Part shown: in pieces, positions 1-9,068 of the stretch
How the letters are laid out: every line of letters starts with the position of its first letter
Numbering within the stretch: position 1 is the stretch's first letter
Notes under the pieces: model-generated
Databases searched by the model: none
Told to the model about the DNA's origin: nothing
Seen by the model: the letters and a program-made list of their open reading frames with translations, nothing else
NCBI RefSeq assembly: GCF_019799925.1
Contig: NZ_JABGCG010000007.1
Coordinates: forward strand, 1 to 64,000
Source: Blastococcus sp. CPCC 205250
GTDB lineage: Bacteria; Actinomycetota; Actinomycetes; Mycobacteriales; Geodermatophilaceae
Direction: 5' to 3'
DNA length: 64,000 nucleotides
Program-made: the position numbers and the translations under genes

Positions 1-1
1 C

Positions 2-91
2 CGATGGCACACCCACCGCCCCGACGGCACCGAGATCCTCCTCGACCGCGGGCACCTCCTCCGCCGGGACGCCCCGCTCGTCCCCGTCTGA
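2..91 (+). CDS. 3' end of an unidentified protein (partial)
   Basis: An open frame enters from the left edge and stops at TGA 89-91, leaving 29 residues that begin RWHTHRPDGTEIL and end PLVPV. The codons have the strong G/C third-base bias of the real genes here. A strong hairpin lies 25 bases after the stop, as expected for a real gene end. The WxTHRPDGTE stretch recalls C-terminal ends of some actinobacterial DUF222/HNH proteins, but this is too short for a family call. Confidence 0.45.
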   Translation, partial: RWHTHRPDGTEILLDRGHLLRRDAPLVPV

Positions 92-116
92 CCGGGCGGC
101 CACCGGCGGTTGCCAC

Positions 117-147
117 CCACCCCCGCGGACCCGGTCCGCGGGGGTGG
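117..147. terminator. Bidirectional hairpin terminator
   Basis: Positions 117-131 and 133-147 are perfect 15-base inverted complements; the base in between and the innermost pairs form the loop. The hairpin sits between two convergent gene ends (stops at 91 and 178), so it can end transcription from both sides. It has no T-tract, which is usual for actinobacterial hairpin terminators. Confidence 0.8.
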
Positions 148-177
148 GCGGCACGTCTGTCCGGCGCCCCGACGGCG

Positions 178-1464
178 TCAGGGCCGCGGCACCCCGAAGA
201 CCGAGATGGTGCCGTCGTCCTCGTTGCTGGTCAGGAACAGCCCGCGCTGCGGGATCGCCAGCAGCCCCTCGGGGGCGTCACCGGTGTCGAACACCGCCAG
301 CAGGTACGGCCGCCGGTCGTCGACCATGGCGTAGCCGAGGACGGCGTCGCCGCGCTCGGACCCGATGAACGTCAGGGTGACGCCGAAGACGCGGGCCACC
401 TCGGCGCCCTCGAACTCCGCGCCCTTGTCGTCGCTGCGGCCGTCGGGGTAGAAGCCGGCGTCGGCCAGGGCCCGCTCGGCGGAGCCGCCGGAGCTGAACA
501 GCACCCGCCCGTCGGGCGCGAAGACCGTCCAGCCGCGGCCACCGCTGGGCTCGGCCGCCAGGTCCCCCTCGTCCGCGGTGACCAGGTTGCCGCTGGGCGT
601 CCACTGCACGGCGTCGGGCTCGCGGGGTGCGGTCAGCGGGTCGTCGAACGCGACCACGCCGTCGTCGGCGGTGTCCGCGTCGGTGCGCGTGACGGTGCCG
701 GCCGAGAACGAGCCGACGACCGTCCGGCGCCGGAGGTCGACCAGCGCCACCGCGTTGTTCTCCTGCAGGGTGACGGCGGCGACGTTCGATCGGTTCACGT
801 CGACGTACTCCGGCTCCGGGTCCCCGGGGAACGCCGCGCCCGGGAGGCCGGTGAGCGGCACCTGTCCGACCGACCACCGGGCGGGCTGTCCGGCGAGCTC
901 GACCACGGCCAGGAAGCCGGCCGGGGCCTGCGGCAGCCCGCCCTCGACACCGCCGACCTCGACGTCCTCGTCGCGCTGGTTCTCGATCGCCACCGCGGCG
1001 TACCGGCCGTCAGGGCTGACGGCCACCGAGTCCGGCTGTCCGCCGAGGTCGAGCATGCGGACGACCGTCCGGTCGCGCAGGTCCACCACCAGCAGCACGC
1101 CGGACGGCGCGGTGGCCGAGGGACTGGTGTCCACCACCACGAGGGCGTGCCGGCCGTCGGGAGTGACCGCCACCGAGGTGGGCTCACCCGGCACGTCGAG
1201 GGTGGCGACCTGCCGCGGCGCCCGCGGGTCGCTGATGTCGACGGCGCCGATCTCCTCGGCCGCCGAGTCGGTGTAGAGCACGGTGCGGCCGTCGGGCGTC
1301 ACCGCGAGGATCTCGGCGACCTCGCCGGCCACGTCGAAGGTCGCCAGCGGCGCGACGACGTACGGCGGGCGGGGCGCCGCCGCGGCGGGCGCCACGGTGG
1401 CGGCCACGAGGAGCGCCGCCGCGGGGACGGCGGCGGCGAGGAGGCGGACGGGGCGTCGGGGCAC
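178..1464 (-). CDS. Secreted beta-propeller (YncE-like) repeat protein
   Basis: The 428-residue protein starts with a clear signal peptide: Arg-rich n-region, Ala/Leu/Val core at about residues 8-27, and an A-A-A cleavage zone near residue 30. Repeated blades carry VTPDGR, DGRYA and DGRHA-like signatures spaced 40-50 residues apart, typical of YVTN/LVIVD beta-propellers. The last third has a DKGAEFEG...FIGSERG stretch like choice-of-anchor I/phytase-like propellers. It probably acts outside the cell as a binding or scaffold protein; no catalytic residues can be assigned. The GTG start at 1464 is chosen because GGAG lies 7 bases upstream and the signal peptide follows at once. Confidence 0.75.
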   Translation of the reverse strand: MPRRPVRLLAAAVPAAALLVAATVAPAAAAPRPPYVVAPLATFDVAGEVAEILAVTPDGRTVLYTDSAAEEIGAVDISDPRAPRQVATLDVPGEPTSVAVTPDGRHALVVVDTSPSATAPSGVLLVVDLRDRTVVRMLDLGGQPDSVAVSPDGRYAAVAIENQRDEDVEVGGVEGGLPQAPAGFLAVVELAGQPARWSVGQVPLTGLPGAAFPGDPEPEYVDVNRSNVAAVTLQENNAVALVDLRRRTVVGSFSAGTVTRTDADTADDGVVAFDDPLTAPREPDAVQWTPSGNLVTADEGDLAAEPSGGRGWTVFAPDGRVLFSSGGSAERALADAGFYPDGRSDDKGAEFEGAEVARVFGVTLTFIGSERGDAVLGYAMVDDRRPYLLAVFDTGDAPEGLLAIPQRGLFLTSNEDDGTISVFGVPRP

Positions 1465-1618
1465 GCGGGTCTCCGGGGAGTCGAGGACAGGGGTCCCCAG
1501 ACACTCGCGAGGCAGGGCGACGACACGTGGGCCGCCCGGCGAACACCCCCCGACGCGACGGTGACCACCAGCCGGCGGTGGCCAGGCTCCGGGAGGTCAG
1601 CGGGGGCCACCCGCGGCG

Positions 1619-3127
1619 TCACCGCTGGGGGCTCGGCACCCTCTCCTCGACCGCCGGGCGCGGGGCGGACACCCACACGTGCCGGGGCAGCCGGGCACGG
1701 ACGGCGTCGACCGCCCGGCGGCCGAACACCTCCTCGTGCACCTGGATGCCGCACAGGTTCCGGCCCACGACGAAGACCCCCTCACCGGTCGAGGCGGCGA
1801 CGGCGGCCTCCACCTCGCTCCAGGGGATGACGTGGACGTCCCCGTCGGCGTCCTGCTCGGCCAGGCCCGCGTCGCCCACGACCAGGCGAGTCCGGGCGGC
1901 CGGGTGCCGGAGGCGGGCGAGCAGCGGCGGCCGGAAGGTGGTGCCGGCCGGCAGCTCCGGGACGACGTTGCACAGGTGCCGGCGCCCGATGCCCTCGAGC
2001 GGCCCGGGGTCGACGCCCTCGGGGAGCACCAGCAGCGCCGACGGGCGCAGCGCCCGCGCCGCCGTGCGGACGTCGTGCGGCTCCACCGTCCGCCACGCGG
2101 CCAGGCTCTCCGCGGCCGTGCGGGAGGGCAGTCCGAACACCCGGCAGAACGCCGCCCGCAGCAGGTCGGTGAGCACGAGGTCGTCGCCGCCCTCGGTGAA
2201 CTCCGCGAACCCGGCGACGGCGTGCGCGACCTCCTCCGCCGACGGACCGGCGGCGCACAGCGCCTCGAACTGCTGCCACAGCAGGCGAGCGACCTCCGCC
2301 TCCTGCCCCTCGCGCGCGTCGACGAGCAGGGCCGCCTCCCGGTGGCCCGCCGCGACGTCCACGAGCACGAGGTCGGCGTGGTAGCTCAGGCCGCGCTCGT
2401 GCCGGGCGACGTCGCGCACCCGCTCCAGCAGCACGTCCAGGGTCAGCGACGTGGCCGCGTCCAGCCCGTCGCGGACGGTGAGGAGCAGCCCGGCACCCAC
2501 GGCCGGCCCGGTGAGCCACTCCGGCCCGGCCTGCGGACGCGCCACGGGCGAGGGACGCAGCGGCGCCACGCCGTCGGGCAGCGGGAGCCGCAGCCCCTCG
2601 GGGAGGTTGCCGTGCCAGACCAGGGCGGCGTTGGACCGGACGAACCAGCGCCGCGCATGGGCGCGCACGGTGTCCTCGTCCAGGAACTCGGGGACCCCGC
2701 CGCCGGCGTAGGCGAGCCCGGGCCCGTCCAGCCGGAAGCGGGCCGCCCACAGCGCCGCCGCCGTGGGGTGCGACCCGCTGCAGTTCTCCGCCTGCAGGAT
2801 CCCGACCTCGAGGTCCAGGCGGTCGGTCGGCAGGTCCGCCAGCGCCGTGCACACGCCGGTCAGGAAGGCGGCGACCGCCTCGGGCCGCCCGGTGGCGTGG
2901 AAGACCGTGGACTCGACGTCGACGGTCGCGTTGCACTCCAGGTGCGACTTCGGAAACGAGCCCATCACCAGGTGCTCGATCAGGTGGGTCACGCCGAGGG
3001 TCGCCCAGGTCTCGTCCCGGACGCCGACACCGAAGACCAGGGCCCCCGTCACGCGGGCCGGCCCGGGGGCGGTGAACGCCGGGACGCCGTCGATCTCGTC
3101 CCGCTGCACGGTCTGCGTCTGCTCCAC
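1619..3127 (-). CDS. M16 (insulinase-like) zinc metallopeptidase
   Basis: About 502 residues. The N-terminal domain carries the inverted zinc motif HxxEH (His48-Leu-Ile-Glu51-His52, in [10 protein letters not shown]) and a downstream Glu in LQAENCSG that fits the third zinc ligand of M16 peptidases. This arrangement is established for pitrilysin/insulinase enzymes, which cut unfolded peptides. The C-terminal half looks like the non-catalytic M16 domain. There is no signal peptide, so it is probably cytoplasmic. M16 proteins often occur as catalytic/non-catalytic pairs; no partner lies next to it. I use GTG 3127 because a longer frame (from 3214) would run a Gly/Pro/Ser-rich extension into the divergent promoter region. 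Confidence 0.8.
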   Translation of the reverse strand: MEQTQTVQRDEIDGVPAFTAPGPARVTGALVFGVGVRDETWATLGVTHLIEHLVMGSFPKSHLECNATVDVESTVFHATGRPEAVAAFLTGVCTALADLPTDRLDLEVGILQAENCSGSHPTAAALWAARFRLDGPGLAYAGGGVPEFLDEDTVRAHARRWFVRSNAALVWHGNLPEGLRLPLPDGVAPLRPSPVARPQAGPEWLTGPAVGAGLLLTVRDGLDAATSLTLDVLLERVRDVARHERGLSYHADLVLVDVAAGHREAALLVDAREGQEAEVARLLWQQFEALCAAGPSAEEVAHAVAGFAEFTEGGDDLVLTDLLRAAFCRVFGLPSRTAAESLAAWRTVEPHDVRTAARALRPSALLVLPEGVDPGPLEGIGRRHLCNVVPELPAGTTFRPPLLARLRHPAARTRLVVGDAGLAEQDADGDVHVIPWSEVEAAVAASTGEGVFVVGRNLCGIQVHEEVFGRRAVDAVRARLPRHVWVSAPRPAVEERVPSPQR

Positions 3128-3225
3128 GCAGACAGATTCGGACCCGCCGGTCCGGAGTGGAGCGGACCCGCCCGGACCGTGACTGCTGGGGCAGATGGGC
3201 CCCGGCCCCGGCACCGGCGCTGCGT

Positions 3226-3231
3226 TACCGT
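3226..3231 (+). promoter_or_regulatory. -10 box of leaderless PNP promoter
   Basis: TACCGT at 3226-3231 is followed by 6 bases and then GTG 3238. This is the spacing expected when transcription starts at the first base of the start codon. The same arrangement recurs before many genes in this window. Confidence 0.6.
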
Positions 3232-3237
3232 CCGGGA

Positions 3238-4050
3238 GTGAGTGAACTGCCCACCGGTCCCGATCCCTCCGTGCTGGCCCGCCGGGCCAAGGACGACCTG
3301 CAGGCCGCGCTCGGCCGGGGCCACGACACCGCCATCGTCATGGGGTCCGGCTGGGCACCCGCGGCGGAGGCCTTCGGCCCTGCCGCCGCCTCGGTCGCGA
3401 TGGAGCAGCTGCCCGGCTTCTCCGCGCCCGCCGTCGCCGGGCACGGCGGCGAGATCCGGTCGGTCCGCGTCGGCGAGCGCCGCGTCCTGGTGTTCCTCGG
3501 CCGGACGCACCTGTACGAGGGCCGCGGGGTCGCCTCGGTCGTGCACGGCGTCCGCACCGCCGCGGCGGCGGGCGTGCGCACCGTCGTCCTCACCAACGCC
3601 GCCGGCGGGCTGGCGCCCGAGCACCGCATCGGGCAGCCGGTCCTCATCAGCGACCACCTGAACCTCACGGCGCGCTCGCCCCTGGTGGGCCCGGAGTTCG
3701 TCGACCTCACCGACCTGTACTCCGCGCGGCTGCGCACGCTGGCCCGTGAGGTCGACCCCACGCTGGCCGAGGGCGTCTACGCCGCCCTGCCCGGCCCGCA
3801 CTTCGAGACGCCGGCCGAGATCCGCATGCTCCGCACCCTGGGCGCCGACCTCGTCGGCATGTCCACCGCGCTGGAGGCCATCGCCGCGCGGGCCGCCGGC
3901 ATGGAGGTCGTGGGCCTGTCGATGGTCACCAACGCCGCCGCCGGCATCACCGGCGAGGCGCTGGACCACCTGGAGGTGCTCGCCGCCGGCAAGGAGGCCG
4001 CCGAGGGGCTCGGGCGGTTCCTGGTCGAGCTGGTCACCCGGCTGCCGTGA
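3238..4050 (+). CDS. punA: Purine nucleoside phosphorylase
   Basis: The 270-residue enzyme splits purine (deoxy)nucleosides with phosphate into base and (deoxy)ribose-1-phosphate. Motifs of the trimeric PNP/MTAP family are clear: GSGW near residue 36, GRTHLYEG near 88, TNAAGGL near 119, [13 protein letters not shown] near 187, GMSTALEA near 208 and VTNAAAG near 233. Length matches the mycobacterial enzyme (about 268). The GTG at 3238 is fixed by the -10 box 6 bases upstream; longer frames would cross that promoter. It is the first gene of a tightly coupled operon: its GTGA junction overlaps the phospho-sugar mutase that can process its sugar phosphate product. Confidence 0.95.
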   Translation: MSELPTGPDPSVLARRAKDDLQAALGRGHDTAIVMGSGWAPAAEAFGPAAASVAMEQLPGFSAPAVAGHGGEIRSVRVGERRVLVFLGRTHLYEGRGVASVVHGVRTAAAAGVRTVVLTNAAGGLAPEHRIGQPVLISDHLNLTARSPLVGPEFVDLTDLYSARLRTLAREVDPTLAEGVYAALPGPHFETPAEIRMLRTLGADLVGMSTALEAIAARAAGMEVVGLSMVTNAAAGITGEALDHLEVLAAGKEAAEGLGRFLVELVTRLP

Positions 4051-5675
4051 GTCCCCTGCTCGACGACGCCCGGGCCTGGGTCGCCGCCGATCCGCACCCC
4101 GGGGACCGTGCCGAGATCGAGGCCATGCTCGCGGCCGGGGACGACGCCGAGCTCGCCCGCCGCTTCAGCGGGCCGCTGACCTTCGGCACCGCGGGCCTGC
4201 GCGGCCCGCTGCGCGCCGGGCCGGCCGGGATGAACGCCGCCGTGGTGGTGCGCGCCGCGGCCGGTCTCGCCCGGTACCTGCTCGACGAGGGGCACGGCGG
4301 CGGCACCGTCGCGGTCGGCTTCGACGCCCGGTACCGCTCGGAGGAGTTCGCGCAGCTGACGGCGGAGGTGCTGACGGCGGCCGGCTTCGTCGTCCGGGTG
4401 CAGCCCCGGCCGCTGCCCACCCCGCTGCTGGCCTTCGCGGTGCGCCACCTGGGCGCGGTCGCCGGGGTGATGGTCACCGCCAGCCACAACCCGCCGGAGG
4501 ACAACGGCTACAAGGTCTACCTGGCCGATGGCGCGCAGCTCGTGCCGCCGGCGGACCGGCGGATCGAGGAGGCCATCGCCGCCGCCGGCCCGGCCGCGGA
4601 GGTGCCCCGGGCGGGCGGCTGGACCGTGCTGGGCCCCGACCTCGTGGACGAGTACGTGGCCGGCGTGCTCCGCGCGCTGGACCCCTCCCGCGTCGACCCG
4701 GCCGCCCGCGCCTCCCTCCGGATCGCCTACACCGCGATGCACGGCGTCGGCGCGCAGACGACCCGCACCCTGTTCGCCGCGGCCGGCTTCGCCGAGCCGG
4801 CCACCGTCGCCGAGCAGGACGCGCCCGATCCGCGCTTCCCGACCGTCTCCTTCCCCAACCCGGAGGAGCCCGGCGCGGTCGACCTGCTGGTGGCGCTGGC
4901 CGAGCGGACCGGCGCCGACGTCGCCATCGCGCAGGACCCGGACGCCGACCGCTGCTCGGTGGTCTGCGACGGCCGGCAGCTGACCGGCGACGAGGTCGGT
5001 GCCCTGCTCGCCGACTGGCTGCTGCGCCGCGGCGTGCGCGGCACCTACGCCGCCTCGCTGGTCAGCGGTTCCCTGCTGCACGCCCTCGCGGCGGCGCACG
5101 GCGTGCCCTTCGCCGAGACGCCCACCGGCTTCAAGTGGATCATCCGCGCCGGGGAGCCCGGGCAGCCGCTGGTCTTCGGCTACGAGGAGGCGCTGGGCTA
5201 CGCCGTGGCCCCCGACGTCGTCCGCGACAAGGACGGCATCTCCGCCGCCCTCGCCGTGGCGCTGCTGGCCGCGGAGCTCGCGGCGGACGGACGGACGCTG
5301 CTGGACCGCCTCGACGAGCTGGCCGTGCAGCACGGGCTGTTCGCCACCGGCCAGCTCTCCGCCCGGGTGGAGGACCTCTCCCTCATCTCCGGCGCGATGG
5401 CCCGCCTGCGCGCGCACCCCCCGGCCACCCTGCTCGGGCGGCCGGTCACCGCGACCGACCTGGCGCACGAGGACCCGCCGGTCGACGCCGTCCGGCTGCT
5501 CGGCGACGGCGTCCGCGTCGTCGTCCGCCCCAGCGGCACCGAGCCCAAGCTCAAGGCCTACCTCGAGACGGTCGTGCCCGTGCACGACGACGCCGGCACC
5601 ATCGCCGCCCGCGGCCGCGGCGCCGACGAGCTCGACGCCCTGCGCGCGGAGATGTCCGCGGCCCTCGGGTTGTGA
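4047..5675 (+). CDS. pmmB: Alpha-D-phosphohexomutase family phospho-sugar mutase
   Basis: The 542-residue protein has the four-domain mutase signature: the phosphoserine loop TASHNP (Ser146), the metal loop DPDADR (first Asp at residue 297), the PTGFKW sugar-binding loop and the C-terminal [10 protein letters not shown] phosphate loop. Length and motifs match the PGM2/ManB-like subgroup. Such enzymes shift phosphate between C1 and C6 of hexoses or C1 and C5 of pentoses. Lying directly behind PNP, with a 4-base GTGA overlap, and in a window rich in nucleoside catabolism, a phosphopentomutase role feeding DeoC is a reasonable inference. Mycobacterial PmmB next to PNP is the same gene order. Substrate cannot be decided from sequence. 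Confidence 0.88.
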   Translation: MSPLLDDARAWVAADPHPGDRAEIEAMLAAGDDAELARRFSGPLTFGTAGLRGPLRAGPAGMNAAVVVRAAAGLARYLLDEGHGGGTVAVGFDARYRSEEFAQLTAEVLTAAGFVVRVQPRPLPTPLLAFAVRHLGAVAGVMVTASHNPPEDNGYKVYLADGAQLVPPADRRIEEAIAAAGPAAEVPRAGGWTVLGPDLVDEYVAGVLRALDPSRVDPAARASLRIAYTAMHGVGAQTTRTLFAAAGFAEPATVAEQDAPDPRFPTVSFPNPEEPGAVDLLVALAERTGADVAIAQDPDADRCSVVCDGRQLTGDEVGALLADWLLRRGVRGTYAASLVSGSLLHALAAAHGVPFAETPTGFKWIIRAGEPGQPLVFGYEEALGYAVAPDVVRDKDGISAALAVALLAAELAADGRTLLDRLDELAVQHGLFATGQLSARVEDLSLISGAMARLRAHPPATLLGRPVTATDLAHEDPPVDAVRLLGDGVRVVVRPSGTEPKLKAYLETVVPVHDDAGTIAARGRGADELDALRAEMSAALGL

Positions 5676-6400
5676 GGCCGGTGGACGGCGGCGACGTGCG
5701 CGCGCTGGTCTTCGACGTCTTCGGCACGGTCGTGGACTGGCGCACCGGCGTGGCCCGCGAGGTCGCCCGGCTGCTGGACGACCGCGTCGGGGCCGGCGCG
5801 GTCGACCCGCTGCGGTTCGCCGACGACTGGCGCGAGCGCTACACCCCGTCGATGGACGAGGTGCGCACCGGCCGCCGCCCGTTCGTGCCGCTGGACGTCC
5901 TGCACCGGGAGTCGGTCGACGAGGTGCTGACCGCACACGGCGCCGACGACGTGCCCGCCGCGGTCCGCGACGCGCTGGTGCTGGCCTGGCACCGGCTCGA
6001 CCCGTGGCCCGACGCCGTCCGCGGCCTGCGCCGGCTGTCGGCGCGCTTCGTGCTGGCGCCGTTGTCCAACGGCGGGATCGCGCTGCAGGTCGCGCTGGCG
6101 CGGCGGTCGGGCCTGCCCTGGGACGCCGTGCTGGGCGCGGAGGTCGTCGGCGCCTACAAGCCCGACGCGGTCGTCTACGACTCCGCGCCGCGGCTGCTCG
6201 CGCTGGAGCCGGCGCAGGTGCTCATGGTCGCCGCGCACGACTCCGACCTCGCCGCGGCGCGGGCCCGCGGCCTGCGCACCGCGTACGTGCACCGGCCCGA
6301 CGAGTTCGGCGGGCTGCGCACCCCGCCGGCGACCGATCCGGACGCCGACCTCTCGGTGACCTCGTTCGACGAGCTGGCCGACCGGCTCGGCGCGGCGTGA
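5672..6400 (+). CDS. HAD-superfamily hydrolase, haloacid dehalogenase type II-like
   Basis: About 242 residues. Motif I is FDVFGTVVDWR, with the nucleophile Asp near residue 15; the motif II region is PLSNGG; the motif III Lys is in YKPD; and an acidic motif IV is replaced by VAAHDSDLAAA. The DxFGTxxDWR form is typical of L-2-haloacid dehalogenase-like HADs, but many relatives are phosphatases, so the substrate is open. In this operon a sugar-phosphate phosphatase role is equally plausible. The start at GTG 5672 overlaps the mutase stop as GTGA; GTG 5681 is a possible later start. The 3' end overlaps the GtrA gene in the same way. Confidence 0.85.
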   Translation: MRPVDGGDVRALVFDVFGTVVDWRTGVAREVARLLDDRVGAGAVDPLRFADDWRERYTPSMDEVRTGRRPFVPLDVLHRESVDEVLTAHGADDVPAAVRDALVLAWHRLDPWPDAVRGLRRLSARFVLAPLSNGGIALQVALARRSGLPWDAVLGAEVVGAYKPDAVVYDSAPRLLALEPAQVLMVAAHDSDLAAARARGLRTAYVHRPDEFGGLRTPPATDPDADLSVTSFDELADRLGAA

Positions 6401-6801
6401 CCGACGGCACCGGCGGTCGCCGTGGCCTGCTCGACCAGCTCCTCCGGTTCGTCGCGGTGGGCCTGCTCGGCGCGGTGGTCGACCTCAGCGTCTACACGCT
6501 CGCGCTGCACCTGGACGTGCCGACCACCCTCGCGCGGGCGCTCAGCTTCGTCGCCGGCACGACGACGGCGTACGTCCTCAACCGCCGCTGGGCCTTCCAG
6601 GTGGAGGGCTCGGCGAAGCGGGCCACCGGCTTCGCGCTGCTGTACGGGACGACGTTCTTCGTGATCCTCGGCGTCAACGCCCTCGCCCTGGCGGTGCTGC
6701 CCGACAGCAGCTGGCGGATCACCCTGGCCTGGGCGGTGTCGCAGGGCTTCGGCACGGCGGTCAACTTCGTGATGCTGCGCCTCGTCGTCTTCCGGACGTG
6801 A
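6397..6801 (+). CDS. GtrA family membrane protein
   Basis: The 134-residue protein has four hydrophobic segments (about residues 14-34, 40-60, 75-95 and 102-125) and the GtrA signature FVAVGLLGAVVDLSVYTLAL, followed by a conserved YxxNRRWAF stretch. GtrA proteins are proposed to flip polyprenyl-linked sugars in cell-wall polysaccharide and O-antigen glucosylation. A polyprenyl-phosphate sugar role would agree with the phospho-sugar mutase two genes upstream. Start GTG 6397 lies in a GTGA overlap with the HAD stop, and its own stop overlaps the next start. Confidence 0.88.
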   Translation: MTDGTGGRRGLLDQLLRFVAVGLLGAVVDLSVYTLALHLDVPTTLARALSFVAGTTTAYVLNRRWAFQVEGSAKRATGFALLYGTTFFVILGVNALALAVLPDSSWRITLAWAVSQGFGTAVNFVMLRLVVFRT

Positions 6802-7490
6802 AGGACCTCGCCGCCTCCGACGCGCCGCCCGCCCGCGGGGCCCTGCCACGCGGCACGTGGGTGCGTGCCGGGCTCCTCGGAACGCTGGTCGCCGCAGGCG
6901 TCGGTGTGGCGGTGACGGTCGACCTGCCCGCCGTCGACTCCGCCCGGGACTGGCTGGACGGCGCCGGGGCCGCCGGCCCGGTGCTGCTCGCGCTCGGGGT
7001 CGGGGTCGCGCTGCTGGGGCCGGTGCCGCGGACGGCGCTGTCGGTGCTGGCCGGGCTGGTCGCCGGTTTCTGGACCGGGCTGGCGGTGTCGCTGGCCGGC
7101 GGCATGGTCGGCGGGACCGGCGCGTTCGCCCTCGGGCGGCTGCTCGGACGCCCGGCCGTGGCGGCGGTGGCCGGCCCGCGGACGGCCCGCGCCGACCGGT
7201 TCCTCTCCGCCCGCGGGTTCGGCGCCGTCCTCACCCTGCGGCTGGTCCCGGCCGCGCCGTTCACGGTGGTCAGCTACGGGGCCGGACTCGCCGCCGTCCG
7301 CCCCGGCCCCTACCTGGCGGCGACCGCCCTGGGGCTGCTGCCCAGCACGGTGCTGCAGGTGGGCGCGGGCGCCTCGGTGGAGCACCTGGACCGCTGGGCC
7401 GACGCGCTGACCACGCCGGTGGCGACGGTCGTCGCGGCCGTCGTCCTGCTCGCCGGCGCCGGCCTGGCGCTGTGGTGGCGCCGCCGCTGA
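6798..7490 (+). CDS. TVP38/TMEM64 (VTT-domain) membrane protein
   Basis: The 230-residue protein has an N-terminal membrane segment near residues 27-45, then the VTT core: a re-entrant GPVPRTALSVLAGLVAGFWTG stretch, GGMVGGTGAFALGRLLGR, and LRLVPAAPFTVVSYGAG. These features match DedA-like/TVP38 membrane proteins, which are linked to lipid scrambling or lipid-carrier recycling. It is the last of five genes joined by GTGA overlaps. The stop at 7490 faces the convergent oxidoreductase stop only 5 bases away and no hairpin is visible, so read-through antisense is possible. Confidence 0.85.
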   Translation: MKDLAASDAPPARGALPRGTWVRAGLLGTLVAAGVGVAVTVDLPAVDSARDWLDGAGAAGPVLLALGVGVALLGPVPRTALSVLAGLVAGFWTGLAVSLAGGMVGGTGAFALGRLLGRPAVAAVAGPRTARADRFLSARGFGAVLTLRLVPAAPFTVVSYGAGLAAVRPGPYLAATALGLLPSTVLQVGAGASVEHLDRWADALTTPVATVVAAVVLLAGAGLALWWRRR

Positions 7491-7495
7491 GTCGG

Positions 7496-8386
7496 TCAGG
7501 GGGCGACGGTCTCCCGGCAGCCGCTGGCCAGGGCGCGCTCCGCCGCGGCGAGGACGGCGACGACGTCCCGGCCGAAGGCCACGTCGACCGGGTGCGTGCC
7601 GCCGGTGAGCGCCGCCGCCTGCAGCTCGTCGACCGCGGCGGCGAAGGACCCGACGGCGGCGTCGAGCTGTGGCAGCAGCACCAGCCGGCCGGCGTCGCCG
7701 TGCACGTAGAACTCCACGCCGGCCGACATCGGCGCGACGGTGTGCGAGACGGTGACGGTGCTGGCGACCCCGTCGGGGTGGTGCAGCACCAGGTGCACGG
7801 TGTCGCGCAGGCCCGCGGCGGCCTGGACGGCGACCACCGGCCCCAGCGCCGGCACCAGCAGGGAGAGGGCGTGCGGGCCGATGTCCCACAGCGCACCGTG
7901 GTCCTGGCGCCAGGACGACGCGGCGAAGGGCGAGCCGGCGATCGAGCCGAGCCAGGTGCCCGCCCCGCCGGCCAGGCGGGTGCGGGCGGCCTGCGTGAGC
8001 CACGTCGTCGTCGCGTCCTGGAAGCGGAACGTGAAGAAGACGACCGACGCGACGCCGGCCTCGCGGACGGCGGCGGCCAGCCGGTCGGCGACCGGCAGGC
8101 TGAGCCCGGTCGGCTTCTCCAGCAGCAGGTGCCGGCCGGCGGCCGCGGCCCGCTCGGCCAGCGGCGCCTGCACGTCCGGGGGCAGCGCGATGGAGACGGC
8201 GTCCACGTCGGCGAGGACGGCGTCCAGGTCGTCGGTGCCCGGCACCTCGAACTCCGCGCCGGCCTCCTGCGCCCGGCTCCGGTCGCGGCCCCAGATGGCG
8301 ACGAGCTCGGCGTCCGGGTGCGCGGCCAGCGCGGTCGCGTGCACCGCCCGGGCCCAGAAGCCGGTGCCCAGGACGGCGAAGCGCAC
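7496..8386 (-). CDS. Gfo/Idh/MocA family oxidoreductase
   Basis: The 296-residue protein begins RFAVLGTGFWARAVH, a Rossmann GxGxWA NAD(P)-binding turn, followed by the second half of the nucleotide site (AIWGRDRSRA). The central EKPTGLSL motif holds the Lys-Pro pair typical of glucose-fructose oxidoreductase/inositol dehydrogenase enzymes. The C-terminal half forms the substrate domain, with a WDIGPHAL stretch. It probably oxidises or reduces a sugar or cyclitol in the cytoplasm. Start GTG 8386 follows the upp stop by two bases, so it is the second gene of a upp operon. The substrate is unknown. Confidence 0.85.
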   Translation of the reverse strand: MRFAVLGTGFWARAVHATALAAHPDAELVAIWGRDRSRAQEAGAEFEVPGTDDLDAVLADVDAVSIALPPDVQAPLAERAAAAGRHLLLEKPTGLSLPVADRLAAAVREAGVASVVFFTFRFQDATTTWLTQAARTRLAGGAGTWLGSIAGSPFAASSWRQDHGALWDIGPHALSLLVPALGPVVAVQAAAGLRDTVHLVLHHPDGVASTVTVSHTVAPMSAGVEFYVHGDAGRLVLLPQLDAAVGSFAAAVDELQAAALTGGTHPVDVAFGRDVVAVLAAAERALASGCRETVAP

Positions 8387-8388
8387 GG

Positions 8389-9012
8389 TCAGACCGCCCC
8401 GAACTGGCGGTCCCCGGCGTCGCCGAGCCCCGGCACGATGTAGGCGTTGTCGTTGAGCCCCTCGTCGACGCTGGTGGTGAACACGCGCAGCGGCAGGCCG
8501 CTCTCCTCCAGCCGGCGCAGCCCCTCGGGCGCGGCCAGCACGCACAGCACCGTGATCTCGGTGGCCCCGCGCTCGGTGAGCAGGCCGCAGCAGTGCACCA
8601 GCGAGCCGCCGGTCGCCAGCATCGGGTCGAGCACGAAGACGTGCCGGTCGACCAGGGACTCGGGCAGCGAGGCCATGTAGGCCTCGGGCTGGAAGGTCGT
8701 CTCGTTGCGGGCCAGGCCGACGAAGCCCATCTGCGACTCGGGGAGCATCCGGTGCGCCTCGTCGGCCATGCCGAGGCCCGCGCGCAGGACCGGGACGATC
8801 AGCGGCGGGGCGGCGATCCGGTAGCCGGTGGTCTGCGTCACCGGGGTGGTGATCGGCTCCTCGGCGACGGCGAGGTCGCGCGTGGCCTCGTAGACCAGCA
8901 TCTGCGTGAGGTCCTGCAGCGCCGCACGGAAGGCCGCGTTGTCGGTCCGCTCGTCCCGCATGCGGGACAGGCGGGCACGGGCGAGCGGGTGGTCGACGAC
9001 GGTCAGCTGCAC
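8389..9012 (-). CDS. upp: Uracil phosphoribosyltransferase
   Basis: The 207-residue enzyme makes UMP from uracil and PRPP. The PRPP loop is visible as [15 protein letters not shown], and the uracil-binding end is [15 protein letters not shown]. The N-terminus [20 protein letters not shown] matches other actinobacterial Upp proteins. I place the start at GTG 9012 rather than at 9021, because a -10 box (9020-9025) overlaps the upstream GTG and sits 7 bases before 9012; this also gives the 207-residue length of mycobacterial Upp. It recovers the uracil released by nucleoside phosphorolysis. Confidence 0.95.
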   Translation of the reverse strand: MQLTVVDHPLARARLSRMRDERTDNAAFRAALQDLTQMLVYEATRDLAVAEEPITTPVTQTTGYRIAAPPLIVPVLRAGLGMADEAHRMLPESQMGFVGLARNETTFQPEAYMASLPESLVDRHVFVLDPMLATGGSLVHCCGLLTERGATEITVLCVLAAPEGLRRLEESGLPLRVFTTSVDEGLNDNAYIVPGLGDAGDRQFGAV

Positions 9013-9019
9013 GCGCGAC

Positions 9020-9025
9020 ACCGTA
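9020..9025 (-). promoter_or_regulatory. -10 box of leaderless upp promoter
   Basis: On the minus strand TACGGT is followed by 7 bases and GTG 9012. The box overlaps an upstream GTG (9021), which argues against that codon as the start. Confidence 0.6.
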
Positions 9026-9056
9026 GCGACCCCTTGACCCCGCGGGCCCGCTGGTC

Positions 9057-9062
9057 CACGGT
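9057..9062 (+). promoter_or_regulatory. Putative -10 box, SRPBCC gene
   Basis: CACGGT is followed by 6 bases and GTG 9069. The first base departs from the TANNNT consensus but the A and the final T are kept. It is divergent from the upp promoter about 35 bases away. Confidence 0.45.
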
Positions 9063-9068
9063 GCCGCC

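Noticed and set aside
4..1830. Long plus-strand frame of 608 codons opposite the beta-propeller gene
   Set aside because: Arg/Gly/Pro-rich nonsense typical of a shadow frame in GC-rich DNA; the minus strand has a signal peptide, propeller repeats and a good ribosome binding site.
5672..6400. Firm call of haloacid dehalogenase activity
   Set aside because: The motif pattern fits that subgroup but most such HAD proteins are phosphatases; only the superfamily is claimed.
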